A stretch of DNA of 45,406 nucleotides, taken from contig CATKXX010000025.1 in the NCBI GenBank assembly GCA_949840935.1, positions 1 to 45,406 of the forward strand. Reading direction: 5' to 3'. The notes beneath the pieces are model-generated. The model made no database searches, was not told the DNA's origin, and saw only the letters and a list, made by a program, of their open reading frames with translations. Origin of the DNA: an uncultured Acetatifactor sp. (GTDB taxonomy: Bacteria; Bacillota; Clostridia; Lachnospirales; Lachnospiraceae). The position numbers were made by a program, and so were the translations under genes. Of this stretch, positions 1-8,253 are shown piece after piece. Within the stretch, counting starts at the first letter, position 1; every line of letters starts with the position of its first letter.

Positions 1-235
1 CGTCCTTTGCGTAGCGGTAACGGGCAAGGCTCTTATGCGTCCCACGAAGCTCGGCATACTCATAGAGCATACGGATAACCTCACGGTCAAGCCCTTTCTG
101 CCCCTCGGCGTCATAGATTTCCGACAGTCCCTTACATCTCCATGAATGATACGGGGAAGTGTCGTTGGAGCTGTGGGAAGACACATACACGCCGTCTTTC
201 TTTACTGTGATGCGGTTGATTAGCTCGGTACTCAT
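1..235 (-). CDS. Unknown ICE protein, N-terminal part only (runs off left edge)
   Basis: An open frame starts at the ATG complementary to 233-235 and stays open to the window edge, giving about 78 residues beginning MSTELINRITVKKDGVY. The sequence is hydrophilic and includes the stretches GLDREVIRMLYEYAEL and GTHKSLARYRYA. The start codon overlaps the stop of a tiny upstream frame (ATGA), and a GGTGG/AAGGA purine stretch precedes it. I do not recognise a named domain; similar short-N-terminus proteins are frequent in Clostridial ICEs. Expected to continue the operon leftwards. Confidence 0.65.
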   Translation of the reverse strand, partial: MSTELINRITVKKDGVYVSSHSSNDTSPYHSWRCKGLSEIYDAEGQKGLDREVIRMLYEYAELRGTHKSLARYRYAKD

Positions 236-297
236 TCCTTACCACCGCCCAATAAAACAGTCTGTTCCATAAAAATATCAATCCTCCTGTTGTCCAT
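232..297 (-). CDS. Possible 21-residue leader peptide coupled to the next gene
   Basis: A short frame begins at the ATG complementary to 295-297 and ends with a TGA that overlaps the ATG of the next gene (ATGA). It encodes MDNRRIDIFMEQTVLLGGGKE. A second ATG at codon 10 (268-270) has an AGGAGG 12 bases upstream. The ATGA overlap suggests translational coupling, but the frame is very short and may only be a spacer carrying a ribosome binding site. Confidence 0.35.
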   Translation of the reverse strand: MDNRRIDIFMEQTVLLGGGKE

Positions 298-305
298 GCC
301 CGCCT

Positions 306-530
306 TTAGGCAGGGGCATAGCTGATTCTGTTTTGTTCCATCCTCCGTGCAAACTCCTGAACGGCGCACCTTACGCCGTCAATCTCTGCATGGGCTTCGT
401 CCAAATAGCGGCAGACGGCAAAATAATCCTCCCCGTTCCCGTAAAGCATACGGATGATGCCGCCATCGGGAATAGAAAAAAGTATCCTGCCTGCGCTGTC
501 CGTCATGCAGATTTTCCGTCCTCCGCTCAT
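306..530 (-). CDS. Small ICE protein, 74 aa, paralogous to the C-terminus of the 746-1444 product
   Basis: The start overlaps the stop of the upstream 68-aa gene by an ATGA, so it is probably translationally coupled. The protein has IPDGG, then YGNGED, CRYLDE, AEIDG and FARRMEQN. The same order occurs in the C-terminal 60 residues of the 232-aa protein encoded at 746-1444 (IPDGG, YDWGG, CRFIDE, TEVGS, FAERMERN). It therefore looks like a stand-alone copy of that C-terminal domain. No catalytic motif is visible and the function is unknown. Confidence 0.75.
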   Translation of the reverse strand: MSGGRKICMTDSAGRILFSIPDGGIIRMLYGNGEDYFAVCRYLDEAHAEIDGVRCAVQEFARRMEQNRISYAPA

Positions 531-733
531 TCCGTGCCGCCTCCCAGAAATGAGATGACCTTGTTCCCCTTGATGCTCTTTTGCAGCTCGTTGATGAGCG
601 TGATGTCTGCCACCGTGATGCCCTGCATGGAGAGGATGTCGTCCATCGTCATGGCGGCGATGGCTTTTTCCTCGGTAAAGCCTGCGTCCAGAACCTTGTT
701 TAAGGCTCTGACGGCTTTCGGGTTGACTGGCAT
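527..733 (-). CDS. Small unknown ICE protein, 68 aa
   Basis: A clear AGGAGG lies 9 bases before the ATG at 731-733. The product (MPVNPKAVRALNKVLDAGF...) is predicted mostly helical and ends in a glycine-rich FLGGGTE. It is separated by 12 bases from the gene before it and overlaps the one after it, so it belongs to the same operon. No domain recognised. Confidence 0.75.
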   Translation of the reverse strand: MPVNPKAVRALNKVLDAGFTEEKAIAAMTMDDILSMQGITVADITLINELQKSIKGNKVISFLGGGTE

Positions 734-745
734 ATCTAAAACCTC

Positions 746-1444
746 CTATCGTTCATGGTCTTTGTGCTTCGGGGCTTTCTGTGCGGACGGCGGCTCTTGT
801 GGCTTCGGTTCGCAGCTATGCCCGTTCCTTTCCATACGTTCGGCAAACTCGCAGATGTGGTAGAGGTTGCTGCCCACCTCGGTATGGTATTCGTCAATGA
901 AACGGCAGGTCTTTTCCGACTTTCCTCCCCAATCATAAGTGATGGTGATTTTCCCGCCGTCTGGGATGCGGAATAGCTCTTTGTAATGGGGGTCAATAAA
1001 TCGGATTCCCTGTTCCGCTTTTGCCATATGCTTATCGAGCCATTCTTTCACATAGCAGTAGCAGTAAAAGTTATAGTCACCCTTTGTGGGGTTGCAGCGG
1101 AGCAGGAAAGCGTGCTTGTCGGTGTCCGCACGGAAGCCGTACTCAGTACAGTAGTTCCCCATAAAGACGGCATCGGGGGATTGCCTTGCCGCCGACGACA
1201 TATCACGGCGGCTGTGCAGAAGCCCCTTATCTTCACGCAGGGCGTTGATTACCTCGTCAAGCTCTGCCTTAAATTCATCGGTTTTCCACTGTTCCCTCGT
1301 ATCAGACCAATCGGTATGAAACTCGTTACCAGATCCGCCAAAGTCCCCACGGAGATGCCCAATACATCCCGTCTGCCCCTCAAGCTGCATACTCTGTGCG
1401 TAAGTGTATTTCTGTTCGGGCTGTGTCAAAGGTCGTATCTCCAT
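746..1444 (-). CDS. Unknown ICE protein, 232 aa
   Basis: The frame could be read from further upstream, but the ATG at 1442-1444 is preceded by GGGAGGA at good spacing and forms a TGATG overlap with the stop of the 205-aa gene, so this is the likely start. The protein begins MEIRPLTQPEQKYTYAQSM. It has a central tyrosine/cysteine patch (NFYCYCYVKEWL) and ends in a basic tail. Its last 60 residues match the 74-aa protein at 306-530, suggesting a reusable domain. It is soluble by composition, with no signal peptide or membrane segment. No known function can be assigned. Confidence 0.75.
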   Translation of the reverse strand: MEIRPLTQPEQKYTYAQSMQLEGQTGCIGHLRGDFGGSGNEFHTDWSDTREQWKTDEFKAELDEVINALREDKGLLHSRRDMSSAARQSPDAVFMGNYCTEYGFRADTDKHAFLLRCNPTKGDYNFYCYCYVKEWLDKHMAKAEQGIRFIDPHYKELFRIPDGGKITITYDWGGKSEKTCRFIDEYHTEVGSNLYHICEFAERMERNGHSCEPKPQEPPSAQKAPKHKDHER

Positions 1445-2061
1445 CAGCGTTCCTCCCTGCTCTTTGATTTTTTTGCTTTTTCTTTTACCTTTTCCTGCGA
1501 CTGGATTTTTGCAAGTGCTTCCTTTGCCCAGACGGGCATCTTCTCTGGCTTGATTTCCCCAAGCACGTCGCACCGTTCCCATCGGGCGTGCTTTCCGTCC
1601 GCAAGGGAAGTGCCGAACACCGCCTGCCCCCTGCCGCCCATTGCACCGTGACCGCCGTCCGCAAGTACAAGCTGGTAGGCAGAATGCCTGTACTCGTGGC
1701 GGTTGACCTCGGCATTGATGACCACGACCTTGCCCGCAATGCTGCCGCATTTGTCGTCTGGGATGCAGTCGTCTATGGTGAACGGGGTCATGTCAAACTT
1801 GAACTGTCCCTGCTCGGTTCTTACACTTTCTATCTGTTCCTGCACCCTGTCGGTAAAAATCTGCATGGCTTCCAGATAGTCGTCAGAGCCGACCGCATCC
1901 GTCACCCATTCTGCGGACAGTGGGTTGTCGTAAGTGCAATAACAGACAAGATACGGGTATTCCTCTTTCTCATCTATGCCGAACACGACTTCCTTTTTGC
2001 CGATGTGGATGCTCTGCGTGACCTCGTAGGAGCTAATCATCCGTTTTTCTTCGTTCTCCAT
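1444..2061 (-). CDS. Unknown ICE protein, 205 aa
   Basis: The ATG at 2059-2061 has AGGAAGGAG at about 7 bases. The stop overlaps the next start (TGATG). The N-terminal 65 residues (SYEVTQSIHIG, VVFGIDEKEEYPYLVCYC, DYLEAM) resemble the 91-aa protein encoded at 2193-2468, so the two seem to share a domain. The middle part contains GKVVVINAEVNRHEYRH and RGQAVFGT, and the C-terminus is a lysine-rich, probably disordered tail. It is cytoplasmic by composition. I recall close relatives in other Clostridial ICEs, always uncharacterised. Confidence 0.75.
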   Translation of the reverse strand: MENEEKRMISSYEVTQSIHIGKKEVVFGIDEKEEYPYLVCYCTYDNPLSAEWVTDAVGSDDYLEAMQIFTDRVQEQIESVRTEQGQFKFDMTPFTIDDCIPDDKCGSIAGKVVVINAEVNRHEYRHSAYQLVLADGGHGAMGGRGQAVFGTSLADGKHARWERCDVLGEIKPEKMPVWAKEALAKIQSQEKVKEKAKKSKSREER

Positions 2062-2209
2062 CGGGGTTCTCCTTCCTTTTCTTTTTCTCCCTCTGCCAGT
2101 CTAAAACCTTTCGGATGCAGACGTCGCAGAAGATAACACGGCTGTCCTTATATCGGGGGTAAGGACAGCTCGTGCAGTCATATTTCTTTTCTTTACCGCT
2201 CTCGGTCAT
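2033..2209 (-). CDS. 58-aa protein with two CxxC pairs (possible zinc ribbon)
   Basis: A short frame begins at the ATG complementary to 2207-2209, inside the last codons of the 91-aa gene, and ends at a TAG (2033-2035) inside the next gene. The product begins MTESGKEKKYDC and contains CTSC and, 16 residues later, CDVC, then a highly basic stretch. Two CxxC pairs in a tiny basic protein suggest a structural zinc site. The overlaps on both sides are 17 and 29 bases. No strong ribosome binding site is seen, so translation would depend on coupling. Confidence 0.6.
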   Translation of the reverse strand: MTESGKEKKYDCTSCPYPRYKDSRVIFCDVCIRKVLDWQREKKKRKENPDGERRKTDD

Positions 2210-2468
2210 CGTGCTGCTTCGCCTTTTTATCGGGCTGCTGGTTGTATGGCATCTGGCACTCCGACTGGTAGCGTTCGTTCAGCTTTTCCCTCGCCGCTTC
2301 AAGGGTGTTGCAGTAGCAGCCCCAATAGTAGTTGTCGCCGCCCTTGCAGTACCAGCATACATAAGGGTTCGGGGCTTTCGGGTGATGCCCGATGACAAGC
2401 TCCGTGTTCCCGATAGTGCAGCTTTCTATGATTTCATAGCCCTGATTGGAGCGTGTTTCACCGTCCAT
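2193..2468 (-). CDS. Small ICE protein, 91 aa, paralogous to the N-terminus of the 205-aa protein
   Basis: The chosen start (2466-2468) has AGAGGAGG at ideal distance; an upstream in-frame ATG has no such site. The protein has GYEIIESCTIG, LVIGHHP, PYVCWYC and LEAAREKLNERY. These line up with SYEVTQSIHIG, VVFGIDE, PYLVCYC and YLEAMQIFTDR of the 205-aa neighbour. Four cysteines cluster in the centre. Function unknown. The last 17 bases overlap the CxxC gene. Confidence 0.75.
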   Translation of the reverse strand: MDGETRSNQGYEIIESCTIGNTELVIGHHPKAPNPYVCWYCKGGDNYYWGCYCNTLEAAREKLNERYQSECQMPYNQQPDKKAKQHDDRER

Positions 2469-2502
2469 AGGCGTTCCTCCTCTCTTTAAATTTTTACTCA
2501 CT

Positions 2503-2808
2503 TCAAGATTCTTTGGCATATCTGCGGTATGCCTTTTCCCCTTTGGCTCTGATTTTCTGCATCCGCACACTCCCTAAAAGCTCTGGGCATTTCTCCTGCA
2601 ATTTGCGGCGTGTCCTGCCCACGCTCTCAAAGCTCGGCAAGCCAAGCTCCTTGTGGTTCAAAAGTATCTGGGCAAGCGGCATAGCTCCTACATCTTTCAG
2701 ATAAAGGTTGCAGAGGGCAAGGTACAGCACCATGTCGTCATTTCTGGCGTCCTCATTCTCTTGCAGGACAGACTTCACTTTCCCCTCTATGGTTTTCAGA
2801 TTTTCCAT
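2503..2808 (-). CDS. Small unknown ICE/phage-type protein, 101 aa
   Basis: The start at 2806-2808 (MENLKTIEGKVKSVL) is preferred because GGAGG lies 5 bases upstream. Longer in-frame starts lack a site. The protein is helical, with ENEDARNDDMVLYLALC followed by a basic C-terminal half (GRTRRKLQEKCPEL). The pattern is like small phage and ICE proteins of unknown role that follow replication or regulation genes. It sits 34 bases upstream of the 91-aa gene in the same operon. Confidence 0.7.
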   Translation of the reverse strand: MENLKTIEGKVKSVLQENEDARNDDMVLYLALCNLYLKDVGAMPLAQILLNHKELGLPSFESVGRTRRKLQEKCPELLGSVRMQKIRAKGEKAYRRYAKES

Positions 2809-2882
2809 ATCTACCTCCATACATGGAAAGAGGGCGGTATCTTTCAACCGCCCCAATCCACATCTGTAAAATATTTCTCAAA

Positions 2883-2966
2883 CTATTTTCTGCGGAGATG
2901 CAGCCACGCAGCCGCACCGCCGATAAACGCCACAAGCACGACAGCAATAATAGTTCTATTTCTCAT
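2883..2966 (-). CDS. 27-residue single-span membrane peptide
   Basis: Immediately after the adhesin stop codon, an AGGAGG (which includes the adhesin's last codons) lies about 9 bases before an ATG at 2964-2966. The peptide reads MRNRTIIAVVLVAFIGGA then AAWLHLRRK and stops at TAG. It is one hydrophobic span of about 18 residues flanked by positive charges at both ends. Its position directly behind a sortase substrate suggests a role in secretion or anchoring of the adhesin, but this is inference only. Confidence 0.6.
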   Translation of the reverse strand: MRNRTIIAVVLVAFIGGAAAWLHLRRK

Positions 2967-2971
2967 TCTGC

Positions 2972-5900
2972 TTAGTCCTCCTTTTTCTTTCTTCCGCACT
3001 GGTAGCCTGCAAACCCGAAGATTCCCGCACCGACTGTAAATGCCGCCGCAAGGCTTACCCACAAGCCAAGGTTAAAGTCGTCGCCCGTTTTCGGGGTGTC
3101 ACGCAGCTCGTTGTGCATGGTGACAACCGCTGTTTCGTCCGTCTTGATTGTCACTTTCTGGTCGGCGGGCAGGATATAGCCAGCGGATGCCTTGTCGCTG
3201 ACCTCGGACACGATGTACTCGCCGATACGCAAGCCGTCAACCACGATTTCACCGTTCTTGTCCGTCTTAAATGTCTGGTCATAATCTTTTCCAATCACAC
3301 GGAAAGAGAAGCCCTCCACTTTTCCGTCAGAGGAAGTCTTGACGATTTTAAGGCTTCCTTTCTGTGCTTCATTTAAAAATCCTTTGCCTGCTTCATTCTC
3401 CACGTTGTAGGTCTTGCCGTTTTCCTCAATGGATACGGGATAGACGTTCTCATCCAGTACGAAGCCTGTCGGGGCGGTTTTCTCACGGACAAGGTACTTG
3501 CCGTATCTGAGGTCGTTCATCTGATAAATGCCTTTTTCCACCTCGCCCATCTCGCCGAGAAGTTCGTCCTTTTTATCCAGTTTCCCGTTGCCGTCCGTAT
3601 CAGAGTAGACCTCGAATACCGCACCCGTGAGCTTGTTGTCGGGATAGTCCTTGTCTACCTTAGTCAGAGCGATATTTCCCGTAATAAAGTAATTGACAAG
3701 CTCAATCTCCACTACTTCGTCAACCTCACTGATAGTCACGCTGATTTCTTCCTCGGAGAGTACATATCCTTTCGGGCTTTCGATTTCACGGATTACCCAT
3801 GTGCCATACGGAACTTCCCCAAAAGAAAAACTGCCGTCATCCTCGGATGTGGCAGTTGCGATTGCATTTTCCTTTGTATATTCCGTTGTCCCCGTCTTAA
3901 AGATTCCGATTAACGCACCGCCTAAATCTTTGCCGTCCTCGTTAGACTTTTTGCCGCTGACAGAGCCGTAAATCAGTTCGTTTTCAATGGCTTCTCCCTC
4001 GTTTGCCGTGATATTCACAACGGCTGTTTCCTGCCCTGCATACTCGAAGTCAACAGGGTATTTCTCATCGCTGACAAGGTAGGCGGCATTTGTGCTGATT
4101 TCCTGCATATAATAGCTGCCCATCGGCAGGTCGCTGATAACCTTTCCATGACCGTTCTCATCAAGGAAGATGACTTCAATCAATCCGTCCGCAGGAACTG
4201 TTGTGCCATCGGCTGCGGTCAGCTCCTCGGCGGCATACAGACCGAACGTAACGTCCTTGATTTCGCCGTTATTGCCCACGCCGTATGCTTCATCCACCTC
4301 AAGGGTTTTGTTGAGGTCGATTTCCACACGCTGACGTTCGTTGTAGAACTCTGTGCCTGTTTCCGTCACTTCGATTTCCTGCCCCGCATACACAAGCACG
4401 ACTGCAGGGATTTCATCGTTTAACACCATGCCATACGGAGCAGTCACTTCCTTTACCTCATACTTTCCGAGATAAAGCTCTGTGCTTTCCGCCGTGCCAT
4501 CTTCCCCTGTGGTAAGCGTATCTACGACTTTGCCTTTCTCAGCTCTGACCGTGCCATCTGTCGTGATGATGTCCTCGGCTGCGGTAATCTCGTAAACTGC
4601 GCCCTCTAAATTATCCACGCCAAAAATTGGCTGGTACAGCCCCTTGTTTCCCGATACCCTGCTGAATACCTCGCCAGATTTTCCTACCGTGATTTTCCCT
4701 TTCTGCGCCACGTTGGAGCGTTCCACCTTGACAATGGTGATGCCGCTCTCTTCCTCGGAATTTTCCTGCTCCACGTCAAAATAAACTGGCTCGGAGTCGA
4801 GGACATAGCCGTATGGAGCTTGCACTTCAACAAGGGAATATCCTTTGCCATATTCTAAGGTCTGCGGTGTGATAAGCCCGCCGTCCGCTGTCGTGTAGAA
4901 CGTGTCAATCTCCGTCACTTCGGGATAAGTGAATTTCATTGTTACAAGTTTTCCCTCTGGGTCGTAAATCTGGAAGCCTGCGCCTGCATAGGGGATAACT
5001 TTGCCCGTTTCCACGTCTTTCTTTACGATTTTGATATAGCTCTCAAAGTTGGCATTGTTGATAAGGTAGCGGTAGGTCTGGCTGTCCTTGCAGATGAACA
5101 CGTCAAAGTCTTTCATCAGCTCCCGACCGTCCCATCCAGAGGTCTGGTGTACGGTGTAGATGCCATACGGCATATCCTTTGTCTGGGCAAATCCATTCTC
5201 ATCGCAGATGAGCGTGTCACGCTCGGTTTCCTCCGCCGCATCGAAGCCGCCTGCGGATTTTAAATACACCTCAAAGACAGCCCCCTCCTCTGGCGTTTCA
5301 ATCTGGGTTTCGCCGTTGTCGGTGTGTTTAATGACGGCGATATTGCCTTTGATGACCTGCTCGTTTACGTCGTTCTTGGCAGAGTTATATTCCACGGTGT
5401 AAAGCTCTGGCTCTGCGCCTACATGGTGTACGGTCATATCCAGAAGATAGCCCTCGGACGGGGCAATCTCACGGACGCTCCAATCGTTGCCGCAGATATA
5501 ATATTTCGTTGCGAACTGCCCGTTCTCGTCGGTGGTGTAGGTGTCCACAAGCTCCTCGCCCTTATAAATGCCGTAAACCGCACCTGCAAGGGTGGCATCG
5601 CCCTGCGGCTTCTTCCCCGTTTCCACGTCGGTCTTTAATACCGTGACATTGAATTTCTTTAAGATGTTGGTAAAGCTACGTTTCGTGACCTTTTTCCACT
5701 CAATCGGGGCAGTCTGGGATGCAGGTACGACATAACGGATTGCCGTGTCCACTTCCTCAAGGGTGTACGGCGTGCTGCCGCTGATAAGCACATTTTCAAA
5801 CTTCGCCAATCCATTCTTATCGGTCACGGCATATTCATCAACCGCCAATCCGCTTAAAGAAGTGCCGTAAAGGTGGAACTTCACGCCCTCCACAAGATTG

Positions 5901-7120
5901 TCCTCGGATGTTTTCACAACCTCAAGGCTTCCACGCTTCAAGGTATTGCTGAACGTGACCGTAGAGGTTTTCCCGCCTATGATTGTCACGGTCTGGGTTT
6001 TCTGCGGCTCATAACGGTCAATGGACTGCTCCGTGACGGTGTAAGTGCCGGGGAATAATCCCTCCACCGTGATATTTCCATCTTTATCTGTCTTTACGGT
6101 CTTATTGAAGCCGTCGCCCTTGATGGTAAAGGAAATCCCCGCAACAATGCCGTCCTCGGATGTTTTCTTTAATGCAACCATCCCTGTCGGCGTTTCCACG
6201 TTGATATACGCTGTCATAGTGTCCACGTTTTCCACGCCTGTTATTACGTCCTGCAGGTTCGGGTCGCCGTAGGCAATCATCTTCGCACCGCTGCTGACGG
6301 TCGGCGTGTTGTTCCTTGTAGCCGTAATCCTCGCCTTGCCGTCAATCGCCTTTTTTGACGTGATAGTGAGCTTGTTCCCAGACTTGGACACTTTCACGCT
6401 GCTGTCGGAGCTGGTAAAGGAATACTCGGAGAGGGAATTGTTCTTATCCGTCAGTGTAAGGCTGTACTTCCCATCCTTATAGGCAAGCTCCTTTGTGATG
6501 TCTTTCTTTCCTGCCGACATAAAGCTCGGAATCGTGCTGTGCCTTGTCATAAATGACACAATCTGGTCGTAAGCCGCCCTCGCCCCGCTGTTGGCATAGT
6601 TCGAGCCAAAGTGCAGGCTGTAAACGGTCGTGCTTGTCTGGCTGTACGGGCTTGCTGCCTGTCTGCATCCCGTGACGAACTCCCACACAAGGGTCTGGGT
6701 GGCAAGCCATTTCTCGTCATCGCTCCCAGATAAATTCCCACTGTTCCCTTGATAGCCGTAGAGCAGGGCAAGCCCCACCGCCTTTTTCTGGTCTGCGGAG
6801 AGGGCGTTCCATGTGTTGGAAGACGCCTTTGCCAGCGTGTTGCCTGTTTTTAAGGGTACGCCCGGCTGAAGGCAGAACGCCGTTTCCCCGTCCACATACA
6901 TGCGGTACTTGTATTCGCCTGTGCCGCCTGCGGTATGACCGCCGATGTTCGCACTGGAATTATATCTGATTGCGTTCCCTGCGCCGTCGTAGGTGTGGGT
7001 AAAGCTAATCGTGCCGATGTCGCCCGCTGCAAACGCTGTCGTGGCAGGGACGGCGGATAATGTCGTGACCGCAGCCAAAGCAAACGCCGCAGCCCTTTGA
7101 AATAATTTACGAATCTTCAT
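2972..7120 (-). CDS. Thioester-domain adhesin with about ten SpaA/Cna-B repeats and a sortase signal
   Basis: The 1382-residue protein has a signal peptide (residues 1-32, ending AAG). A thioester domain follows, with Cys83 in FCLQPG and Gln142 in ATQTLVWE, the two residues expected to form the internal thioester that binds host surfaces covalently (family knowledge). A non-repeat linker with an Ig-like segment runs to about 310. About ten prealbumin-like SpaA/Cna-B modules follow (312 to about 1340), each with a K-T/D strand near its start and a G-x-Y-x-V-x-E strand that normally supply an intramolecular isopeptide bond. The C-terminus has TPKTG (1342-1346), a hydrophobic span and a basic tail. 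It is expected to be sortase-anchored to the wall. The start has AGGAGG before ATG. A terminator-like hairpin lies in its leader. No sortase gene is in the window. Confidence 0.93.
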   Translation of the reverse strand: MKIRKLFQRAAAFALAAVTTLSAVPATTAFAAGDIGTISFTHTYDGAGNAIRYNSSANIGGHTAGGTGEYKYRMYVDGETAFCLQPGVPLKTGNTLAKASSNTWNALSADQKKAVGLALLYGYQGNSGNLSGSDDEKWLATQTLVWEFVTGCRQAASPYSQTSTTVYSLHFGSNYANSGARAAYDQIVSFMTRHSTIPSFMSAGKKDITKELAYKDGKYSLTLTDKNNSLSEYSFTSSDSSVKVSKSGNKLTITSKKAIDGKARITATRNNTPTVSSGAKMIAYGDPNLQDVITGVENVDTMTAYINVETPTGMVALKKTSEDGIVAGISFTIKGDGFNKTVKTDKDGNITVEGLFPGTYTVTEQSIDRYEPQKTQTVTIIGGKTSTVTFSNTLKRGSLEVVKTSEDNLVEGVKFHLYGTSLSGLAVDEYAVTDKNGLAKFENVLISGSTPYTLEEVDTAIRYVVPASQTAPIEWKKVTKRSFTNILKKFNVTVLKTDVETGKKPQGDATLAGAVYGIYKGEELVDTYTTDENGQFATKYYICGNDWSVREIAPSEGYLLDMTVHHVGAEPELYTVEYNSAKNDVNEQVIKGNIAVIKHTDNGETQIETPEEGAVFEVYLKSAGGFDAAEETERDTLICDENGFAQTKDMPYGIYTVHQTSGWDGRELMKDFDVFICKDSQTYRYLINNANFESYIKIVKKDVETGKVIPYAGAGFQIYDPEGKLVTMKFTYPEVTEIDTFYTTADGGLITPQTLEYGKGYSLVEVQAPYGYVLDSEPVYFDVEQENSEEESGITIVKVERSNVAQKGKITVGKSGEVFSRVSGNKGLYQPIFGVDNLEGAVYEITAAEDIITTDGTVRAEKGKVVDTLTTGEDGTAESTELYLGKYEVKEVTAPYGMVLNDEIPAVVLVYAGQEIEVTETGTEFYNERQRVEIDLNKTLEVDEAYGVGNNGEIKDVTFGLYAAEELTAADGTTVPADGLIEVIFLDENGHGKVISDLPMGSYYMQEISTNAAYLVSDEKYPVDFEYAGQETAVVNITANEGEAIENELIYGSVSGKKSNEDGKDLGGALIGIFKTGTTEYTKENAIATATSEDDGSFSFGEVPYGTWVIREIESPKGYVLSEEEISVTISEVDEVVEIELVNYFITGNIALTKVDKDYPDNKLTGAVFEVYSDTDGNGKLDKKDELLGEMGEVEKGIYQMNDLRYGKYLVREKTAPTGFVLDENVYPVSIEENGKTYNVENEAGKGFLNEAQKGSLKIVKTSSDGKVEGFSFRVIGKDYDQTFKTDKNGEIVVDGLRIGEYIVSEVSDKASAGYILPADQKVTIKTDETAVVTMHNELRDTPKTGDDFNLGLWVSLAAAFTVGAGIFGFAGYQCGRKKKED

Positions 7121-7308
7121 TCATTACCTCCTGTTCGTTCTCATGTTGATAGTTGACTTTCTGGCAGAAAAAAGCCGCCCGTGTGGACAGCTTTTAATAT
7201 TTCTTTTCTCGGATAGTTACTGGCAGTATCTAGGGGGAGAGGTGTGGAGAGGGGGAAGCCGAAAAAAAAACTATCCTCCAAAGGGCGGACTTCTCCCCAA
7301 GTGTGCGG
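7121..7308 (-). other. Adhesin leader region with a terminator and an 8-bp inverted repeat
   Basis: No gene is seen between the parB stop and the adhesin start. On the minus strand the order is GGATAGTT (7269-7276 complement), a T-run, AACTATCC (7211-7218 complement), the hairpin at 7168-7193 with six Ts, then the adhesin ribosome site. The 8-bp pair could form a structure that competes with, or precedes, the terminator. I see no convincing sigma-A promoter here, so the adhesin may depend on read-through from parB. Confidence 0.4.
7168..7193 (-). terminator. Intrinsic terminator in front of the adhesin gene
   Basis: On the minus strand AAGCTGTCC, loop ACAC, GGGCGGCTT forms a 9-bp stem with two G-U pairs, followed by a T-run of about six. 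It lies downstream of parB and 48 bases upstream of the adhesin start, so it could end the par transcript or attenuate adhesin expression. Confidence 0.65.
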
Positions 7309-8253
7309 TTATCTTTCCTGCCCCCGCTGCCTTTGCAGATGACGGTTATAGAACTCCAACGCCTTTACGACAAAATCCGTTTCCTGCCCTCTGGGGATGG
7401 ATTTCGGTATGAGCTTGGTTATCCGCTCGTCCTTAAAGGCGGGCTTTTCTTTCTGGTTCGGTTTTTCCTCCTGCATGATGCTCTGGATAACCTCATCCGT
7501 GAGCTTTCCCTCCTGCATGAACTTTTTCATCTTGATTGCCTGTGCAAGAGAGGGCGTGGCATCGTTGTAGCCCATCGCTTCTAAAAGCGTGTACTGCTGT
7601 TCCTCGGACAGATAGGAGATTTCCACCGCAGGGCGGAAAGCAATCTGACGTTCATCAACCATTTGCAGGATTTCGGGTACAAGCTCGGTCAGACGAATAA
7701 AGCGATAAATTTGCGGTTGACTGTCACCGCTTTTTTGGCTTACTTGTTGTGCTGATGTTGTCCCCTTTAACTTATTATCCAGTGGAGAAGAAGTTAAATC
7801 ACTCCTTTGTCCCTGTCTGTTCATGGCTTCAAGCCGCATCTTATACGCAAAGGCTTTTTCACTTGGCAGGATAGTAGTCCTTTGGAGATTACTCTCAACC
7901 ATGACAATAATCGCTTCGTCACGGGTCAGCTCCTTAACCTCGCATTTGAGCGTTTCAAGCCCCGCAAGCTCACAAGCCTTTTTCCTCCTGTGACCGCTGA
8001 TAAGCTCATACCGCCCGTCCTCTTTTTGACGGACTGTGGCAGGGGTCATTATGCCGCTCCGTCTTACGCTGTCCACAAGCTGCTCCATGTCCTCGTCCAT
8101 TAAGACCTTGAACGGGTGGTCTGGGAACTCGTCAATCTCCGCAATCGGGATTTCCCTTATTTTGCTTAGATTCGCTTCCGCACGGCTCTCGTCCGTTTCA
8201 AAGAGGTCATCGTATGCGGTCAGCTCTATTTTGTTTTCTCTGCTTCTCGCCAA
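7309..8253 (-). CDS. parB: ParB-like partition / nucleoid-occlusion protein
   Basis: This 314-residue protein has the ParB N-terminal fold: IREIPIAEIDEFPDHPF, then the GHRRKKA box at residues 87-93, the CTP/nuclease-like motif of the family. EAIIVMVESNLQR and EKAFAYKMRLEAM follow, and then a helix-turn-helix region (about 150-215) including QPQIYRFIRLTELVP. The C-terminus is a long basic, glutamine-rich segment. The start overlaps the end of parA by 47 bases, typical of a coupled parAB pair. On an ICE it probably helps maintain the excised replicating circle. A parS site was not identified. Confidence 0.9.
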   Translation of the reverse strand: MARSRENKIELTAYDDLFETDESRAEANLSKIREIPIAEIDEFPDHPFKVLMDEDMEQLVDSVRRSGIMTPATVRQKEDGRYELISGHRRKKACELAGLETLKCEVKELTRDEAIIVMVESNLQRTTILPSEKAFAYKMRLEAMNRQGQRSDLTSSPLDNKLKGTTSAQQVSQKSGDSQPQIYRFIRLTELVPEILQMVDERQIAFRPAVEISYLSEEQQYTLLEAMGYNDATPSLAQAIKMKKFMQEGKLTDEVIQSIMQEEKPNQKEKPAFKDERITKLIPKSIPRGQETDFVVKALEFYNRHLQRQRGQER

